64,000 nt of DNA from an uncultured Erythrobacter sp. GTDB lineage: Bacteria; Pseudomonadota; Alphaproteobacteria; Sphingomonadales; Sphingomonadaceae. The DNA is taken from the NCBI RefSeq assembly GCF_947502395.1, contig NZ_CANMZM010000003.1, positions 943,988 to 1,007,987 on the forward strand, given 5' to 3'. Under the pieces are notes generated by a model. The model did no database searches. It was not told the origin of the DNA and saw only the letters and a program-made list of their open reading frames with translations. Made by a program: the position numbers and the translations under genes. Shown in pieces: positions 8,667-18,451 of this stretch (its first letter is position 1; each line of letters opens with the position of its first letter).

Positions 8667-9975
8667 TCGAATAATCGCCGTGGAGGACATCGGTCTGTTT
8701 GAGCAATTCCTGATGCAGTGGGATGTTCGTTTTGACGCCTTCGACGACCATCTCTTCCAATGCACGGCGCAGGCGCATGATGCAGCCTTCACGATCGCGG
8801 CCATAGACGATCAGCTTAGCGATCATGGAATCGTAGTAGGGCGGGATCGAATATCCGGCGTAGAGTCCTGAATCGACGCGCACATGCATACCACCAGCCG
8901 GGTGGTAATATGTGACCTTGCCCGGTGACGGTGCGAAGGTGAACGGGTCTTCTGCATTGATCCGGCATTCAATCGCGTGTCCGCGGAATTCGAGGTCTTC
9001 CTGAGCGACAGACAAGAGCTTTCCAGCCGCAATGCGGATTTGTTCGCGCACCAGGTCAACACCGGTAATCGCCTCGGTAACAGGGTGCTCCACCTGAAGC
9101 CTTGTGTTCATTTCGATGAAGTAGAATTCACCGTTTTCCCAAAGGAATTCAATCGTGCCTGCCCCGCGATAGGCCATGTCACGCATCGCTTTGGAGCAAA
9201 CCTCGCCCATGCGCATGCGCTCTTCATCGTCGATGATGGGAGAAGGTGCCTCTTCAAGAACCTTTTGGTGGCGGCGTTGGAGCGAGCAATCGCGCTCACC
9301 CAGATGGATAGCGTTGCCATTGCCATCGCCGAACACCTGAAATTCGATGTGGCGCGGATTGCCGAGGTATTTCTCAATATAAACGGTCGCATCACCGAAT
9401 GCGGCTTTCGCCTCGCTTCCAGCCTGCTTCATCAGCGTCTCGAGTTGGTCCTCGCTCTCGCACACTTTCATGCCGCGACCACCGCCGCCAGACGCAGCTT
9501 TGATGATTACCGGATAGCCCACTTCGCGAGCCACCCGCTTACCTACTTCTGGATCATCGATTGCGCCATCTGAACCCGGAACCAACGGAAGGCCCAAGTC
9601 ACCAGCGGTTTTCTTTGCCTGAACCTTGTCGCCCATTGTGACGATATGCTCAGGCTTGGGCCCTATCCACGCAATGTCATGCGCTTCAACGATTTCCGCA
9701 AACTTGGCGTTTTCCGATAGGAAGCCATAGCCAGGGTGAATGGCATCGCATCCGGCGACCTCAGCAGCCGAGATAATCGCAGCATGGTTTAAGTAGCTAT
9801 CAGTCGCCGCTGGTGGGCCAATGCAGACCGCGTGATCCGCCAGCCGCACGTGCATTGCATCGGCATCAGCAGTGGAGTGCACCGCGACCGTCTCAATTCC
9901 CATTTCATGGGCCGCCCGGTGGATGCGCAGCGCGATTTCGCCGCGATTGGCGATCAAGATGCGTTTAATGCTCAT
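8626..9975 (-). CDS. accC: acetyl-CoA carboxylase, biotin carboxylase subunit
   Basis: The 449-residue sequence is full length. Features in order are the N-terminal [19 protein letters not shown], the glycine-rich ATP loop [12 protein letters not shown] near residue 165, and the catalytic block [18 protein letters not shown] near residue 290. It carboxylates biotin on AccB using ATP and bicarbonate, the first step of fatty-acid synthesis. It lies 15 bases after accB on the same strand, the usual order. Its last codons overlap the convergent XRE gene. Confidence 0.97.
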   Translation of the reverse strand: MSIKRILIANRGEIALRIHRAAHEMGIETVAVHSTADADAMHVRLADHAVCIGPPAATDSYLNHAAIISAAEVAGCDAIHPGYGFLSENAKFAEIVEAHDIAWIGPKPEHIVTMGDKVQAKKTAGDLGLPLVPGSDGAIDDPEVGKRVAREVGYPVIIKAASGGGGRGMKVCESEDQLETLMKQAGSEAKAAFGDATVYIEKYLGNPRHIEFQVFGDGNGNAIHLGERDCSLQRRHQKVLEEAPSPIIDDEERMRMGEVCSKAMRDMAYRGAGTIEFLWENGEFYFIEMNTRLQVEHPVTEAITGVDLVREQIRIAAGKLLSVAQEDLEFRGHAIECRINAEDPFTFAPSPGKVTYYHPAGGMHVRVDSGLYAGYSIPPYYDSMIAKLIVYGRDREGCIMRLRRALEEMVVEGVKTNIPLHQELLKQTDVLHGDYSIKWLEEWLDERES

Positions 9976-9990
9976 GCGTCTCTCGCCCGC

Positions 9991-10482
9991 TTAGCCAATC
10001 ACGACGAGCGGTTGATCAAATTCAACCGGCTGCGCGTTTTCGATGAGGATCGCCTTGATCGTACCCGCTTTGTCGGCAGTGATCGGATTCATGACCTTCA
10101 TAGCTTCGACAATCAGAAGTGTATCGCCTTCACCAACGCTGTCGCCGACTTTGACGAAATTGGGTGCGCCAGGTTCCGCGGCGAGATAGGCCGTGCCCAC
10201 CATCGGGGATTTTAGCGCGTCAGCGTGATCGTCCGCAGGAGGCGCAGCCGGGGCGGGGGCCGTCGGAGGCGCCGCCGTTGCCGGCGTGACCGGAGCCGAT
10301 GCTGCAGGAGCAGCCGCAACACCGGCGACAACGCCGCCGCGTGCCACGCGGATCTTGCGATTATCGTCTTCAACTTCGATTTCAGTAAGACCGGTCTCGT
10401 TGAGAAGTTCCGCGAGTTCGCGGACAAGACTGGTGTCGATATTCATGCCGGACTTGCCAGCGTTAGGCTTTTTGTCAGCCAT
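9991..10482 (-). CDS. accB: biotin carboxyl carrier protein of acetyl-CoA carboxylase
   Basis: This 163-residue protein has a short N-terminal domain ([21 protein letters not shown]), an Ala/Pro-rich swinging linker (about residues 52-84) and a C-terminal biotinyl domain. The biotin-accepting Lys is in EAMKVMNPI (K129). It carries carboxybiotin between AccC and the carboxyltransferase. A further 12-residue N-terminal extension ([12 protein letters not shown]) may be real or reflect a start at M13. It sits between aroQ and accC, all on one strand, a common alphaproteobacterial order. Confidence 0.96.
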   Translation of the reverse strand: MADKKPNAGKSGMNIDTSLVRELAELLNETGLTEIEVEDDNRKIRVARGGVVAGVAAAPAASAPVTPATAAPPTAPAPAAPPADDHADALKSPMVGTAYLAAEPGAPNFVKVGDSVGEGDTLLIVEAMKVMNPITADKAGTIKAILIENAQPVEFDQPLVVIG

Positions 10483-10586
10483 TCGTTCCCTCTAAAGGTG
10501 ACCCCGTTCAGACCCGCGTGCCTATTCACCCCAATTGTGGCTGGCAAGTGGCAATCGGCAGAGGATGCGAAAGTTTCTTGGCAAAA

Positions 10587-11027
10587 TCACACTTCGCCCG
10601 ACGTTACAGCCTCGAGTGCAATGCGATAGGACTCGGGGCCATGCCCCTCGACCGTCTTGGCCGAAGCCATGCCGATAAAGGAGATGTGACGAAACTCCTC
10701 GCGCGTTTTGGGATTGGAAAGATGAACCTCGACAACCGGTGTGGTGATCGCTTTGATCGCATCAAGCAGCGCGATGGATGTGTGCGTGTAGGCCGCCGCA
10801 TTGAGCAATACCGCGCGAGCGCCTTCAGCCTGCGCTTCGTGAAGCCAATCGACCAGCATGCCTTCGTGATTGGTCTGACGCATGTCGATGGTAAGCCCGT
10901 GTTCGCGCGCCTGATCCTCAAGCATTCCAGCAATTTCATCGAGAGTCGTGTGCCCGTAAATCTCTGGTTCGCGCAGACCAAGAAGGTTCAGGTTCGGTCC
11001 GTTGAGGACATAGACTGTGTTGCTCAT
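10587..11027 (-). CDS. aroQ: type II 3-dehydroquinate dehydratase
   Basis: The 146-residue sequence matches the dodecameric type II enzyme. YVLNGPNLNLLGLREPEIYG contains the catalytic Tyr24, RQTNHEGMLVDWLHEA follows at residues 50-65, NAAAYTHTS at 76 and VEVHLSNP with the conserved His102. It removes water from 3-dehydroquinate in the shikimate pathway. It lies 104 bases upstream of accB on the same strand. Length and all active-site blocks are normal. Confidence 0.95.
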   Translation of the reverse strand: MSNTVYVLNGPNLNLLGLREPEIYGHTTLDEIAGMLEDQAREHGLTIDMRQTNHEGMLVDWLHEAQAEGARAVLLNAAAYTHTSIALLDAIKAITTPVVEVHLSNPKTREEFRHISFIGMASAKTVEGHGPESYRIALEAVTSGEV

Positions 11028-11141
11028 GTCGCGAGCGATAGCCGCTATTTCCTGTGCCGGAAAGCGCGGGGTAGAGACAATGTTCTGGTCGCCATATTTT
11101 GACCTCGATCAATTCCGCGGCTGGAGTTCTTACCGCTTGCT

Positions 11142-11188
11142 TTTAATTTGATGTCAAACTATCTGATATAGTTAGATATCAAATTAAA
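11142..11188. promoter_or_regulatory. 47-bp dyad operator of nitroreductase-marR
   Basis: A symmetry axis at 11165 has arms of 23 bases on each side, with 20 of 23 positions complementary. The outer boxes are TTTAATTTGAT and ATCAAATTAAA, and the inner boxes AACTAT and ATAGTT. TTTGATGTCAAA (11148-11159) is itself palindromic, so two repressor dimers could sit side by side. It ends ten bases before the nitroreductase ATG. The MarR protein encoded downstream is the obvious ligand-responsive binder (inference). Confidence 0.75.
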
Positions 11189-11198
11189 GGATGGATTG

Positions 11199-12335
11199 AT
11201 GCAGAGACGTGCGGTTTTGGCAGCAGGCTTGGGAGGGTTCGGTTTGATCGCGGCAGGGGGCACCTGGCGGGTCACGCGAATGCCTGACAGCGCCTTCGAG
11301 CCCTGGTCAGTAGGTGATATCAATCTGCAGGACATTCGTTTGCACGCATTCCGCCACGCAATCCTCGCGCCCAATCCTCACAACCGGCAACCATGGCTGA
11401 TCGAACTGGTTGGGGAGAATGAGGCGATCCTCTCCTGCGACCTTGCCAAGCGGCTTCCTGTAACCGACCCCTTTGATCGCCAGATTACGATTGGCTTTGG
11501 AACCTTCCTTGAGATCGCCCGGATCGCCGCAGCAGAAAAAGGGATCGCGTTAGAGGCTGAAATGTTCCCTGACGGCGAAGCTTATCCGAGGCTCGATACG
11601 AGACCTATTGCTCGGATCAAATTCGGCGAGGAGGGCAGTGCAGAACCTGATCCGCTATTCGGTGCAATTGTGCATCGTCGTTCAAACAAGCAAGTTTATG
11701 ACCTTTCACGCAAGGTCGAAACCCGATTACTCGACGTGGTAGTTGGATCTGGGGGTGCAGGGACAAATGATCCGGCATGCATTGCCGAATTGCGCAACGA
11801 GATTCTGAGCGCGATCAGCATCGAGATGACCACCGTAGAACCTCACATGGAGAGCGTTGAATTGATGCGGATCGGTTATCGGGAAATCGCAGCGAACCCC
11901 GACGGCATCAGTCTATCTGGGCCGATGATCGAAGCAGCGCTTCTCGCAGGTCAGATTAGCCGGGAGCAGCTTGCTGATATGAACAGCAGCACTTTTAAGA
12001 CAGGGCTCGACCAAATGAACGAAACATATGGATCAGTACCCGCGCTCATCTGGATCACGACCCCTTCCAATACTCGCGCAGACCAGATTGAAGCCGGTCG
12101 CCAATATGTCCGGGCCAATCTGCAAGCCGCCGCGTTGGGCCTTGCGATGCATCCCATGAGTCAGAGCCTGCAAGAATACGAAGAGGTTTCAGAGAATTTC
12201 GGCGCGGTGCATCGTCTAATTGGGGCGAGCGGCGACGAGCGAATTCAAATGCTCGCACGAGTCGGCTATGGTGTTAGCATCGAACCGAGCCCACGTTGGC
12301 CAGTTGAAAAATTTGTGAGACTCAGAAGCACCTAA
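11199..12335 (+). CDS. Acg-like FMN nitroreductase-family protein, Tat-exported
   Basis: The 378-residue protein starts with a twin-arginine signal (QRRAVLAAGLGGFGLIAAGG), pointing to export of a folded, flavin-containing protein. The block HAILAPNPHNRQPWLIEL near residue 55 is the hallmark of the Acg subgroup of nitroreductase-fold proteins, and IVHRRSNKQVYDL near residue 155 follows. Activity is uncertain because many Acg-like members only bind FMN. AAAGGA precedes the ATG by eight bases. The marR gene starts two bases after its stop, so the pair forms an operon under the 47-bp dyad. Confidence 0.8.
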   Translation: MQRRAVLAAGLGGFGLIAAGGTWRVTRMPDSAFEPWSVGDINLQDIRLHAFRHAILAPNPHNRQPWLIELVGENEAILSCDLAKRLPVTDPFDRQITIGFGTFLEIARIAAAEKGIALEAEMFPDGEAYPRLDTRPIARIKFGEEGSAEPDPLFGAIVHRRSNKQVYDLSRKVETRLLDVVVGSGGAGTNDPACIAELRNEILSAISIEMTTVEPHMESVELMRIGYREIAANPDGISLSGPMIEAALLAGQISREQLADMNSSTFKTGLDQMNETYGSVPALIWITTPSNTRADQIEAGRQYVRANLQAAALGLAMHPMSQSLQEYEEVSENFGAVHRLIGASGDERIQMLARVGYGVSIEPSPRWPVEKFVRLRST

Positions 12336-12337
12336 GA

Positions 12338-12781
12338 ATGTCAGACCGCGCCTCCCTGTTCGCACTTTTCAATGAAATTGCGATCATCAACCAGCTCGCA
12401 AACACGGCCTTTGCGTCGGTCCTTCCTGCAGGCATGACGCTGGCGCAATTTGGTGTCCTCAATCACTTTGTCCGATTGGATCCGGGTGCGGTGCCGCCCA
12501 AAGATTTGGCCAGCGCGTTTCAGGTGACGCGCGCAACCATGACCAGTACTTTGACCCGGATGGAGCGTTCAGAGCTTGTTGAAATTGTGCCCAACCCAGA
12601 CGACGGACGTGGGAAGCTGGTCTCGATCACCGCTGAAGGGCGAGAGATGCGCGAGCAATGCATCATGCGCCTTCAAGAGCCCATGAAAGAGGCGGAACAG
12701 GTGGTAGATGTGGAAGAAGTCGAAACCTTGCTGCCCCATCTCACATCGCTCCGGTCCAAACTGGACAACTTAAGAGACTAG
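12338..12781 (+). CDS. MarR-family transcriptional regulator
   Basis: The 147-residue protein has the winged helix of MarR proteins: MTLAQFGVLNHFVRL, the DNA-reading helix in PPKDLASAFQVTRATMTSTLTRME, and the wing VPNPDDGRGKLVSITAEGRE. Flanking helices for dimerisation are at both ends. MarR proteins usually repress their own operon and release DNA on binding phenolic or oxidising ligands. It follows the nitroreductase-like gene with a two-base gap and probably binds the dyad at 11142-11188. Confidence 0.9.
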   Translation: MSDRASLFALFNEIAIINQLANTAFASVLPAGMTLAQFGVLNHFVRLDPGAVPPKDLASAFQVTRATMTSTLTRMERSELVEIVPNPDDGRGKLVSITAEGREMREQCIMRLQEPMKEAEQVVDVEEVETLLPHLTSLRSKLDNLRD

Positions 12782-12927
12782 GCGAGAGCCTTTCGCGCTT
12801 TTCTGAGGCGCTCGGTCGAGCTTCAGCCTTTCTTGCGCACATCTGGCATTCACAACTGCGTAAGGTCCAGGTGGGATGAAATGCGAGGCTAATGGGCCCG
12901 CGCTGCCTCGCATTGTGCCGATTGACC

Positions 12928-12958
12928 GTCATATTGAAATGTAATAATGTAATTACAT
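12928..12958 (+). promoter_or_regulatory. promoter/operator overlapping arsR-type start
   Basis: ATGTAATTACAT (12947-12958) is a perfect 12-bp palindrome that includes the A and T of the start codon at 12957. TTGACC at 12922-12927 and TAATGT at 12945-12950 are 17 bases apart and would start transcription at or next to the ATG. The ArsR-like product is the likely repressor. Inference from spacing and symmetry. Confidence 0.5.
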
Positions 12959-13304
12959 GATTACCGAATCGGGCATGGATAATGTTTTCCAGGCGCTCGC
13001 GCATGAAACACGGCGTTCGATCCTGGATCGCCTTCGTGGGCAGCCGGGTCTTGCGGTGGGAGAACTAGCGAGCGGTTTCGACGTGAGCCGCATCGCCATC
13101 ATGCAGCATCTCAGGGTGCTTGAGCAGGCGGGCCTTATCGTCAGTGAGAAGCAAGGGCGCTCGCGCCGATTATACCTAAACGCTGTCCCGATTCAGCAAA
13201 TTCATGAGCGGTGGACCGACGAATACAGCAAGCATTTTGCCTCACGTCTCACCGCCATCAAACAAGCCGCCGAGAGTGCGGTCAAGAGGGAAGGGAACAC
13301 ATGA
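12957..13304 (+). CDS. ArsR-family (SRPBCC-associated) repressor
   Basis: The 115-residue winged-helix protein starts DNVFQALAHETRRSILDRL after a six-residue leader. It continues with the recognition region FDVSRIAIMQHLRVLEQAGL and a wing with VSEKQGRSRRLYLN. No metal-binding CxC motif is seen, so this is the metal-free subtype usually paired with SRPBCC genes. Its stop overlaps the next ATG (ATGA), giving translational coupling. The start at 12957 fits the promoter spacing, but M7 at 12975 is an alternative. Confidence 0.88.
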   Translation: MITESGMDNVFQALAHETRRSILDRLRGQPGLAVGELASGFDVSRIAIMQHLRVLEQAGLIVSEKQGRSRRLYLNAVPIQQIHERWTDEYSKHFASRLTAIKQAAESAVKREGNT

Positions 13305-13846
13305 CCACTGAACAAGCGCAGGCCGACAAGGCGGTTTATCAGGTTTATATCGAGGCACCGATTGAGAAGGTTTGGAACGAGTTGGTCAAAACCGACGATA
13401 TGCTCCCCTTTTTCTTCGGGTCTGTTTGCAAAACCAAAAATGGACTGGCGGTCGGCGAGCCAATGGCGATGGAGACGACCAATGGGAAGTACCGAAGCGT
13501 TGTAGGCACTGTGCTCGAATTTGATCCGCCCAACCGGTACTCTCACACCTTCAAATTTACGGGGTATGATGATCCGCCATGCACAGTTACCTATGAGCTC
13601 AAGTCGGTCGAAGGCGGCACCCGGTTCTCTCTCATCACAACGAATGTTCCAGCCGGCACCAAGACTGAAAAAGGCATGGCACAAGGCGGTAATTTCATCG
13701 TCAAAACGTTCAAATCGGTGGTGGAGACTGGCGGGCCTGGCTTTGGAACGCGGTTGATGCTGGGCGTGATGGGCCTTGCCCAACCGTTTACGCCAAAACA
13801 ATGTTGTTCAGAGCTTTGGTCATTTGACCGCATTCGCGATCTTTAA
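13301..13846 (+). CDS. SRPBCC/AHSA1-domain protein
   Basis: This 181-residue protein has the START-like hydrophobic-pocket fold: VYQVYIEAPIEKVWNELV at the N-terminus, then alternating strands (TGTVLEFDPPNRYSHTFKF and TYELKSVEGGTRFSLIT), and a long C-terminal helix. These proteins bind small hydrophobic ligands or assist Hsp90-like partners; no ligand can be named. The start ATG overlaps the stop of the arsR-type gene, so the two form a regulator-effector operon of a widespread kind. The C-terminal 35 residues (KQCCSELWSFDRIRDL) look unlike the usual family end. Confidence 0.8.
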   Translation: MTTEQAQADKAVYQVYIEAPIEKVWNELVKTDDMLPFFFGSVCKTKNGLAVGEPMAMETTNGKYRSVVGTVLEFDPPNRYSHTFKFTGYDDPPCTVTYELKSVEGGTRFSLITTNVPAGTKTEKGMAQGGNFIVKTFKSVVETGGPGFGTRLMLGVMGLAQPFTPKQCCSELWSFDRIRDL

Positions 13847-13858
13847 GGGGGAATTTCA

Positions 13859-14401
13859 ATGAGCTCACCAGACGATCAACTCGCAACCATGCTGAAAAAT
13901 ATCCCTGAGAAGACGGGGAAACCGCTGAGCGATTGGATTAAACTCATCGCGTCAACTGGTCATGAAAAGCACGGGGCGATCCTGAAGTTTCTTAAGGAAG
14001 AGCATGGTGTCAGCCACGGCTTCGCCAATTTGATCGCCAGCAAATCGCGCGAAACAGGCGAGGAAGTCGATCTTGTTGCGGCGCAATATTCTGGTCCGAA
14101 GGAGGCGCTGCGACTGCTGTATGAAGAGATCGTGAGCTTCTCAGAAGGACTGGGATCAGATGTCGAGATCGCGCCCAAGAAAGCGAGCGTAAGCCTGCGC
14201 AGGAAAAAGCAGTTTGCGCTCATCACCCCGGCGACCAAGACCCGGATTGACCTTGGTCTCTCACTGAAGGGTGAAGAACCCGCGGGGCGGCTTGAGACAT
14301 ACAATGCGATGTGCAGTCACCGGATACGATTGGAAAGCGCAGCGGATTTCGACGACGAGGTAAAGCGCTGGATGAAAGAAGCCTACTCGCGTTCAGGCTG
14401 A
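13859..14401 (+). CDS. DUF4287 and DUF5655 domain protein
   Basis: The 180-residue protein combines an N-terminal helical DUF4287 part (LSDWIKLIASTGHEKHGAILKFLKEEHGVSHGFANLIA, residues 20-60) with a C-terminal DUF5655 part (PKKASVSLRRKKQFALITPATKTRIDLGL, residues 100-140). Both are known only as conserved domains. It starts 13 bases after the SRPBCC gene, with AGGGGG before the ATG, and is probably the third gene of that operon. Confidence 0.75.
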   Translation: MSSPDDQLATMLKNIPEKTGKPLSDWIKLIASTGHEKHGAILKFLKEEHGVSHGFANLIASKSRETGEEVDLVAAQYSGPKEALRLLYEEIVSFSEGLGSDVEIAPKKASVSLRRKKQFALITPATKTRIDLGLSLKGEEPAGRLETYNAMCSHRIRLESAADFDDEVKRWMKEAYSRSG

Positions 14402-14424
14402 TAAAAGCTCCGAGGGCTGCGAGC

Positions 14425-14838
14425 CTACTTATCGACACCCTTCACTTTGCCCCACTGCCGGGCAGCTGTGTAGCCGAGGTAGCCGGTTCCAAACAGCGCA
14501 TAAAGTGGTTCAGGAAGGCCCGAGAGATAAGCGTTCATTCCGCTCGCAATATCCTTTGCAGCGTCCGGATTGAATGCACTCAGAAGGCCCATGGGGAGGG
14601 CGGTCAAGATCAGCACATACATGACATAGAGAAAGCTTGGTCGCGCTCTGCTGGTCCAAGGATCTTTGGAATTGGCTTCGGCGACAATGGCTTGGAGGCG
14701 CGCCTCGACCATTTCCATTTCCTGCGTGCCTTCAAGTTTAATAAGCTCAAGCTGCGCTTTAGCCCGCGCTTCTTTGTCAGGGATAATCTTGTCGAGCAGT
14801 TTGGTGATCGGGCCGATCAGCGAATTGAGAAGTCCCAT
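14425..14838 (-). CDS. 3TM holin-family protein
   Basis: The 137-residue protein has an N-terminal amphipathic stretch (MGLLNSLIGPITKLLDKIIPD), a charged coiled-coil helix (residues 20-60, AKAQLELIKLEGTQEMEMVEARLQ) and hydrophobic spans at about residues 68-90 and 105-125. This is the layout of the 3TM holin family found in phage and gene-transfer-agent lysis modules. GGAG lies eight bases before this ATG; a second ATG lies 15 bases upstream. No endolysin or phage gene is adjacent, so the holin is isolated in the genome. Confidence 0.7.
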   Translation of the reverse strand: MGLLNSLIGPITKLLDKIIPDKEARAKAQLELIKLEGTQEMEMVEARLQAIVAEANSKDPWTSRARPSFLYVMYVLILTALPMGLLSAFNPDAAKDIASGMNAYLSGLPEPLYALFGTGYLGYTAARQWGKVKGVDK

Positions 14839-14920
14839 GAATGCGCACTCCATTATTGCGAATCGCGCCCTGACTAACCACATTGGCTCATGTAGGAAAA
14901 TCCGATAACCAATAAGGGTG

Positions 14921-15802
14921 TTATTCGCCTGCCTCAGCCAATAAGCGCTCAGCCAGCGCCAAGTGCGGGCGATCGATCATTGCACCATCAAGCTGAAGCG
15001 CGCCCGCCGTCGGGTTCTCGGCAAAGGCCTGAACAATGTCGCGGGCGTGTGCAATTTCCTCTGCACCCGGCGTAAATGCTGCGTTGATCGGAGCGACTTG
15101 CGCAGGGTGGATCGCCAGCATCCCACGAAACCCTTGTGCTCGAACCCGGCGCGCACGCGTTTCCAGGGCCTCAAGATCGCGAAACTCGGGCTGCACCGTC
15201 TCAAGCGGCATCACCCCGGCCTTGATCGCACCTAGGAGACAAAGGCTGCGCGCCATCTCGAACACATGGCTGTATTCGCCATCCGGCCCGCGCTGTTCGC
15301 TTGCGCCCAGCTCGCTGGATAAATCTTCGGCGCCCCAGCTCATCGCGGCCAGACGCGGTGCGCCGTCGTATGTGCCTGTGGTAAACATCGCGGCAGCGGT
15401 CTCGGTGACGAGAGCAGCGACTTTGGTAGAGCCAGGTGCAATACCAGCTGCTTCTTCCCGCGGGGTGACCATTGCGTCGAGCGTGGTAACGTCGTGCCCG
15501 CCTTCTGCTTTGGGCAAAAATAGTCCACCCGGACCGGCAGAGATCACAGCATCGAGATCATCCTCGGTCCAATGGCCGGAAAGTGGATTGACCCTGACCC
15601 ACACACGGGCTCTGTCAGGAGCAGAGGCGATGGCGTGGGCGACCATCTTGCGGGCATCGGCCTTGCGATCAGGCACTACCGAATCTTCAAGATCAAGCAG
15701 GGCAATATCGGCCTCGCTCGCGATGGCCTTACCCATTTTCTTTTCGCTGTCGCCCGGTGCAAACAGCCAGCTGCGCATTGTGATCTGTGGGGCGTTGCTC
15801 AT
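14921..15802 (-). CDS. HpcH/HpaI aldolase, CoA-ester lyase (CitE-like)
   Basis: The 293-residue TIM-barrel protein begins with RSWLFAPGDSEKKMGKA, the CoA-ester-lyase N-terminal signature. Metal- and substrate-site blocks follow: ALLDLEDSVVPDRKADAR, VWVRVNPL, GLFLPKAEGG, ALVTETAAAMF, MSWGAEDLSSELG and FRGMLAIHPAQVAPINAAF. Relatives cleave malyl-CoA, methylmalyl-CoA or citryl-CoA. The exact substrate cannot be read, and it is not linked to other citrate-lyase subunits. It lies 33 bases downstream of the TonB-receptor gene. Confidence 0.85.
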   Translation of the reverse strand: MSNAPQITMRSWLFAPGDSEKKMGKAIASEADIALLDLEDSVVPDRKADARKMVAHAIASAPDRARVWVRVNPLSGHWTEDDLDAVISAGPGGLFLPKAEGGHDVTTLDAMVTPREEAAGIAPGSTKVAALVTETAAAMFTTGTYDGAPRLAAMSWGAEDLSSELGASEQRGPDGEYSHVFEMARSLCLLGAIKAGVMPLETVQPEFRDLEALETRARRVRAQGFRGMLAIHPAQVAPINAAFTPGAEEIAHARDIVQAFAENPTAGALQLDGAMIDRPHLALAERLLAEAGE

Positions 15803-15835
15803 GTCTGATCCTCTCTTACCGCTTCGGTAAGGCGC

Positions 15836-17983
15836 TCAGAACGTTCCTTCAATCTCAAGCGTGAAGATTTGCCCGAAGCTGCGATCCCGATCCTCGCGAA
15901 AATCGACAATGCCAGCGGTGCGGTCGAGGAACACGGTTCGGTCGATCCTATTGGTGCGATCCAAAATATTGTTGATCGCAAGGCGCACCACAAGGCCTTC
16001 GATATCCTTGTTCTCAATGTAGTAGCCGGCGAAGGCGAAACTATCATTGCGCACTGAGATCTGGTCGAGACGCACGTTCGGGGCACGGTCACTCCAGAAC
16101 GCGGTGACCCCGGTAGCCCAGTCAGTGTTTGCCAGATCGTGCCGCAGTTCAAAATCGATCCTACGGTTTTGAAAATCGGAGAGATCGCGGCTGGTGCCGA
16201 GCAAAGGATCGTCCAGCGAACTTCCAGCAACACGGAAATTCGCATCAAATCGCGTGCCTTCCCATCCCAGGCCATCGGAGAGAAGGGTCACATCGCCTTC
16301 AAGCCCATAGGTGCGTGCTGACGGGATATTGCCCGGCGCTTCTCCGCCACCCTCAATAGGGATTTGATCAACAATGTCAGAGGCATCTTCGAAGAACGGG
16401 CGCAGGGCGAGCGTGCCGAGCGCACCAAGCCCGATATTGGCCTCAAGCTCGAACGCCCAGAACTGCGGTGGGACAAGTTCGACGTTGGAGACATTGGCAT
16501 TGTCGAAATCGAGATCGACTGAGGCGATGAAGTCAAAGAAATTGAGCTGGCCAACCTTGCGTTCGACCCGCCCCGAGAAGTTGAATGTGTTGCTGGCCTT
16601 CCAGTCGAGCGCGACGAAGCCCTTTGGACGAAAGAATGTTCGGGTCAGGCCGGTTGGTCCATCCTGACTGATGCGTGAAAGCTCAGCGCCAAGGCTGGTT
16701 TGCAATTGCAGGTTTCGCGCAAGCGGGCGGCCGTAGGTGACACTCGCTTCCCCGCGATCTTCGTCCACCCGGTCGGTGGCTCCTGCAAGATTGGCGGGCT
16801 GCAACACCCCTTGGTCGTCGCGCACTTCCAATTCGGCCGTTATGTCGAGGAAATTCTTGACCCCTTCCAGAGCCAGCACGACATCGCCGCCAGCCGCTCC
16901 AAAGTTAAATTCGCCGCGCGCAATGGTCTCGCCCTCATCGGCATCGCGAGTGAAAAGCGTGCCCGTTGGCGCACTGCCATCGGCAAATTCGGTGATGACG
17001 AAAGAGGTGGTCGGGCTATCCTCGAAGCGATGGTAGCCGATCAGTTTCAACTGGCCGCCCATAACCGGGAACTGATAGTCAGCACCGACCTCGAAATTGA
17101 ATTCGTCTTCAGTGTCCCGGAAGGTTCGTAAGCGGTCGACGGGATTGATCGAACCCGAGCGCTCAGACACCTCTTTGCCGCGGCGGATAAATCCATTCAC
17201 TTCGCCCGTCAGGTTGAGTACATTCCCATTGTTCGCCGTGCGCGAGTAGGAGCCCGAAAGACTGATTGTATCGAAGGCAAAATTGGCCTGCTCTTCTCGG
17301 CTATCGATCAGATTGTCGGCCTCATCGAAGACAAATTCGGTTCCATCGTCACCGCGCCTGTTCGAATCGTTTTCCAACGCGAGCGTCCACTCATCTTTCA
17401 GGCCGCCGCCCGCCAAAGAGATTGAACCTTCAAGGAGCCGGGGAGGTGTCCCTCTTGTGCGAATCTGCGGGGCATAGCGAAACCGCCCGGTGATCCCGCC
17501 GCTTCGCGCGGTTACCACGTTGAGTACCTGACCTGAGAGACCGCCGATATCTAGGCTTGCGCCATCGACAATCTCGAGGCGCACAACCTCTTCAACAGGG
17601 ATGCGGCCAAGCGCTTCGACCGGGCCGTTGGACTTGCCTGAAATGCGTCGACCGTTGATCAGAACATTGGTGTCTGCTGCGCCAAGACCGCGCGCCCCGT
17701 CGCCTTCGCGGATTGAAAACCCAGGAACTTGCCGCGCCATGTCGGCTGCGCTGCGAGGTGCGAAGCGCGCGAAATCTTCAGGTGTGAAGACCGCTCTTGT
17801 GCCTGAGCCTTCACTAGTATCCGCACCCGTCTCATCAGCAGGGGCGCCCGTTAGGTCAGCAGGTGCCGCGCCAGGAACAGACGCTTCCTGCGCGCAAACA
17901 GGCGCGGAGCTCAGCGCGAAGAGCGCTGCACCGGTTAGCAGTGTCAATCTGATGTCGGGGGAATTGACGAAGATAGGAGACAT
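15836..17983 (-). CDS. TonB-dependent outer-membrane receptor
   Basis: The 715-residue protein has a signal peptide ([20 protein letters not shown]). A plug domain follows (about residues 65-170): [34 protein letters not shown] and [17 protein letters not shown]. The rest is a beta-barrel ending in an aromatic residue ([10 protein letters not shown]), as outer-membrane proteins do. The barrel resembles the OMP beta-barrel-3 family. Its cargo is unknown. AAGGAAG precedes the ATG at 17983. A longer reading would run into the tRNA-Pro region and is unlikely. The CoA-ester lyase follows on the same strand. Confidence 0.87.
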   Translation of the reverse strand: MSPIFVNSPDIRLTLLTGAALFALSSAPVCAQEASVPGAAPADLTGAPADETGADTSEGSGTRAVFTPEDFARFAPRSAADMARQVPGFSIREGDGARGLGAADTNVLINGRRISGKSNGPVEALGRIPVEEVVRLEIVDGASLDIGGLSGQVLNVVTARSGGITGRFRYAPQIRTRGTPPRLLEGSISLAGGGLKDEWTLALENDSNRRGDDGTEFVFDEADNLIDSREEQANFAFDTISLSGSYSRTANNGNVLNLTGEVNGFIRRGKEVSERSGSINPVDRLRTFRDTEDEFNFEVGADYQFPVMGGQLKLIGYHRFEDSPTTSFVITEFADGSAPTGTLFTRDADEGETIARGEFNFGAAGGDVVLALEGVKNFLDITAELEVRDDQGVLQPANLAGATDRVDEDRGEASVTYGRPLARNLQLQTSLGAELSRISQDGPTGLTRTFFRPKGFVALDWKASNTFNFSGRVERKVGQLNFFDFIASVDLDFDNANVSNVELVPPQFWAFELEANIGLGALGTLALRPFFEDASDIVDQIPIEGGGEAPGNIPSARTYGLEGDVTLLSDGLGWEGTRFDANFRVAGSSLDDPLLGTSRDLSDFQNRRIDFELRHDLANTDWATGVTAFWSDRAPNVRLDQISVRNDSFAFAGYYIENKDIEGLVVRLAINNILDRTNRIDRTVFLDRTAGIVDFREDRDRSFGQIFTLEIEGTF

Positions 17984-18088
17984 GAAACTTCCTTGCGCGT
18001 GCCGGAAATGAATGAACAGCGCGAAAAGGACGAAGCGATCCTCTGCTTCGATGAGTGCATTGCAAAGAATGCAATTGGGTCGCTCCAC

Positions 18089-18165
18089 TGGTCGGGAAGA
18101 CAGGATTCGAACCTGCGACCCCCACACCCCCAGTGTGATGCGCTACCAGGCTGCGCTACTTCCCG
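18089..18165 (-). tRNA. tRNA-Pro (anticodon GGG)
   Basis: On the minus strand the 77 bases fold as a full cloverleaf. The acceptor stem CGGGAAG pairs with CTTCCCG, the D arm contains AGCGCAGCCTGGTAGCGC, and the anticodon loop is CTGGGGG with GGG at positions 34-36. The T arm is GCAGGTTCGAATCCTGT, and the 3' CCA is encoded. This reads CCC and CCU proline codons. Confidence 0.95.
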
Positions 18166-18451
18166 AACCGGTGGAGTGGCGCGCCTATAAGCGGCTCCAT
18201 GCATGCTGGCAAGCGCGGAGGTTCAAGGAATCTCGCTTGACGGTTGTGCACTTTTGCAGACGGTCTCGCGCAATGGGCTGATTGCGGCCAGCTTGCATTG
18301 CTGCTAACCGCGCCCACTTAAGCCCAACAACCATTGTGTTCGTGGGGTGGGATCATGGGATATTGCAGACGTTGGATCGATCATGTCCGCGCCAACCCCA
18401 GCGATGCTGCTCCCGCACACAAGATACGATTTCACATAGGTTTTTAGACAC

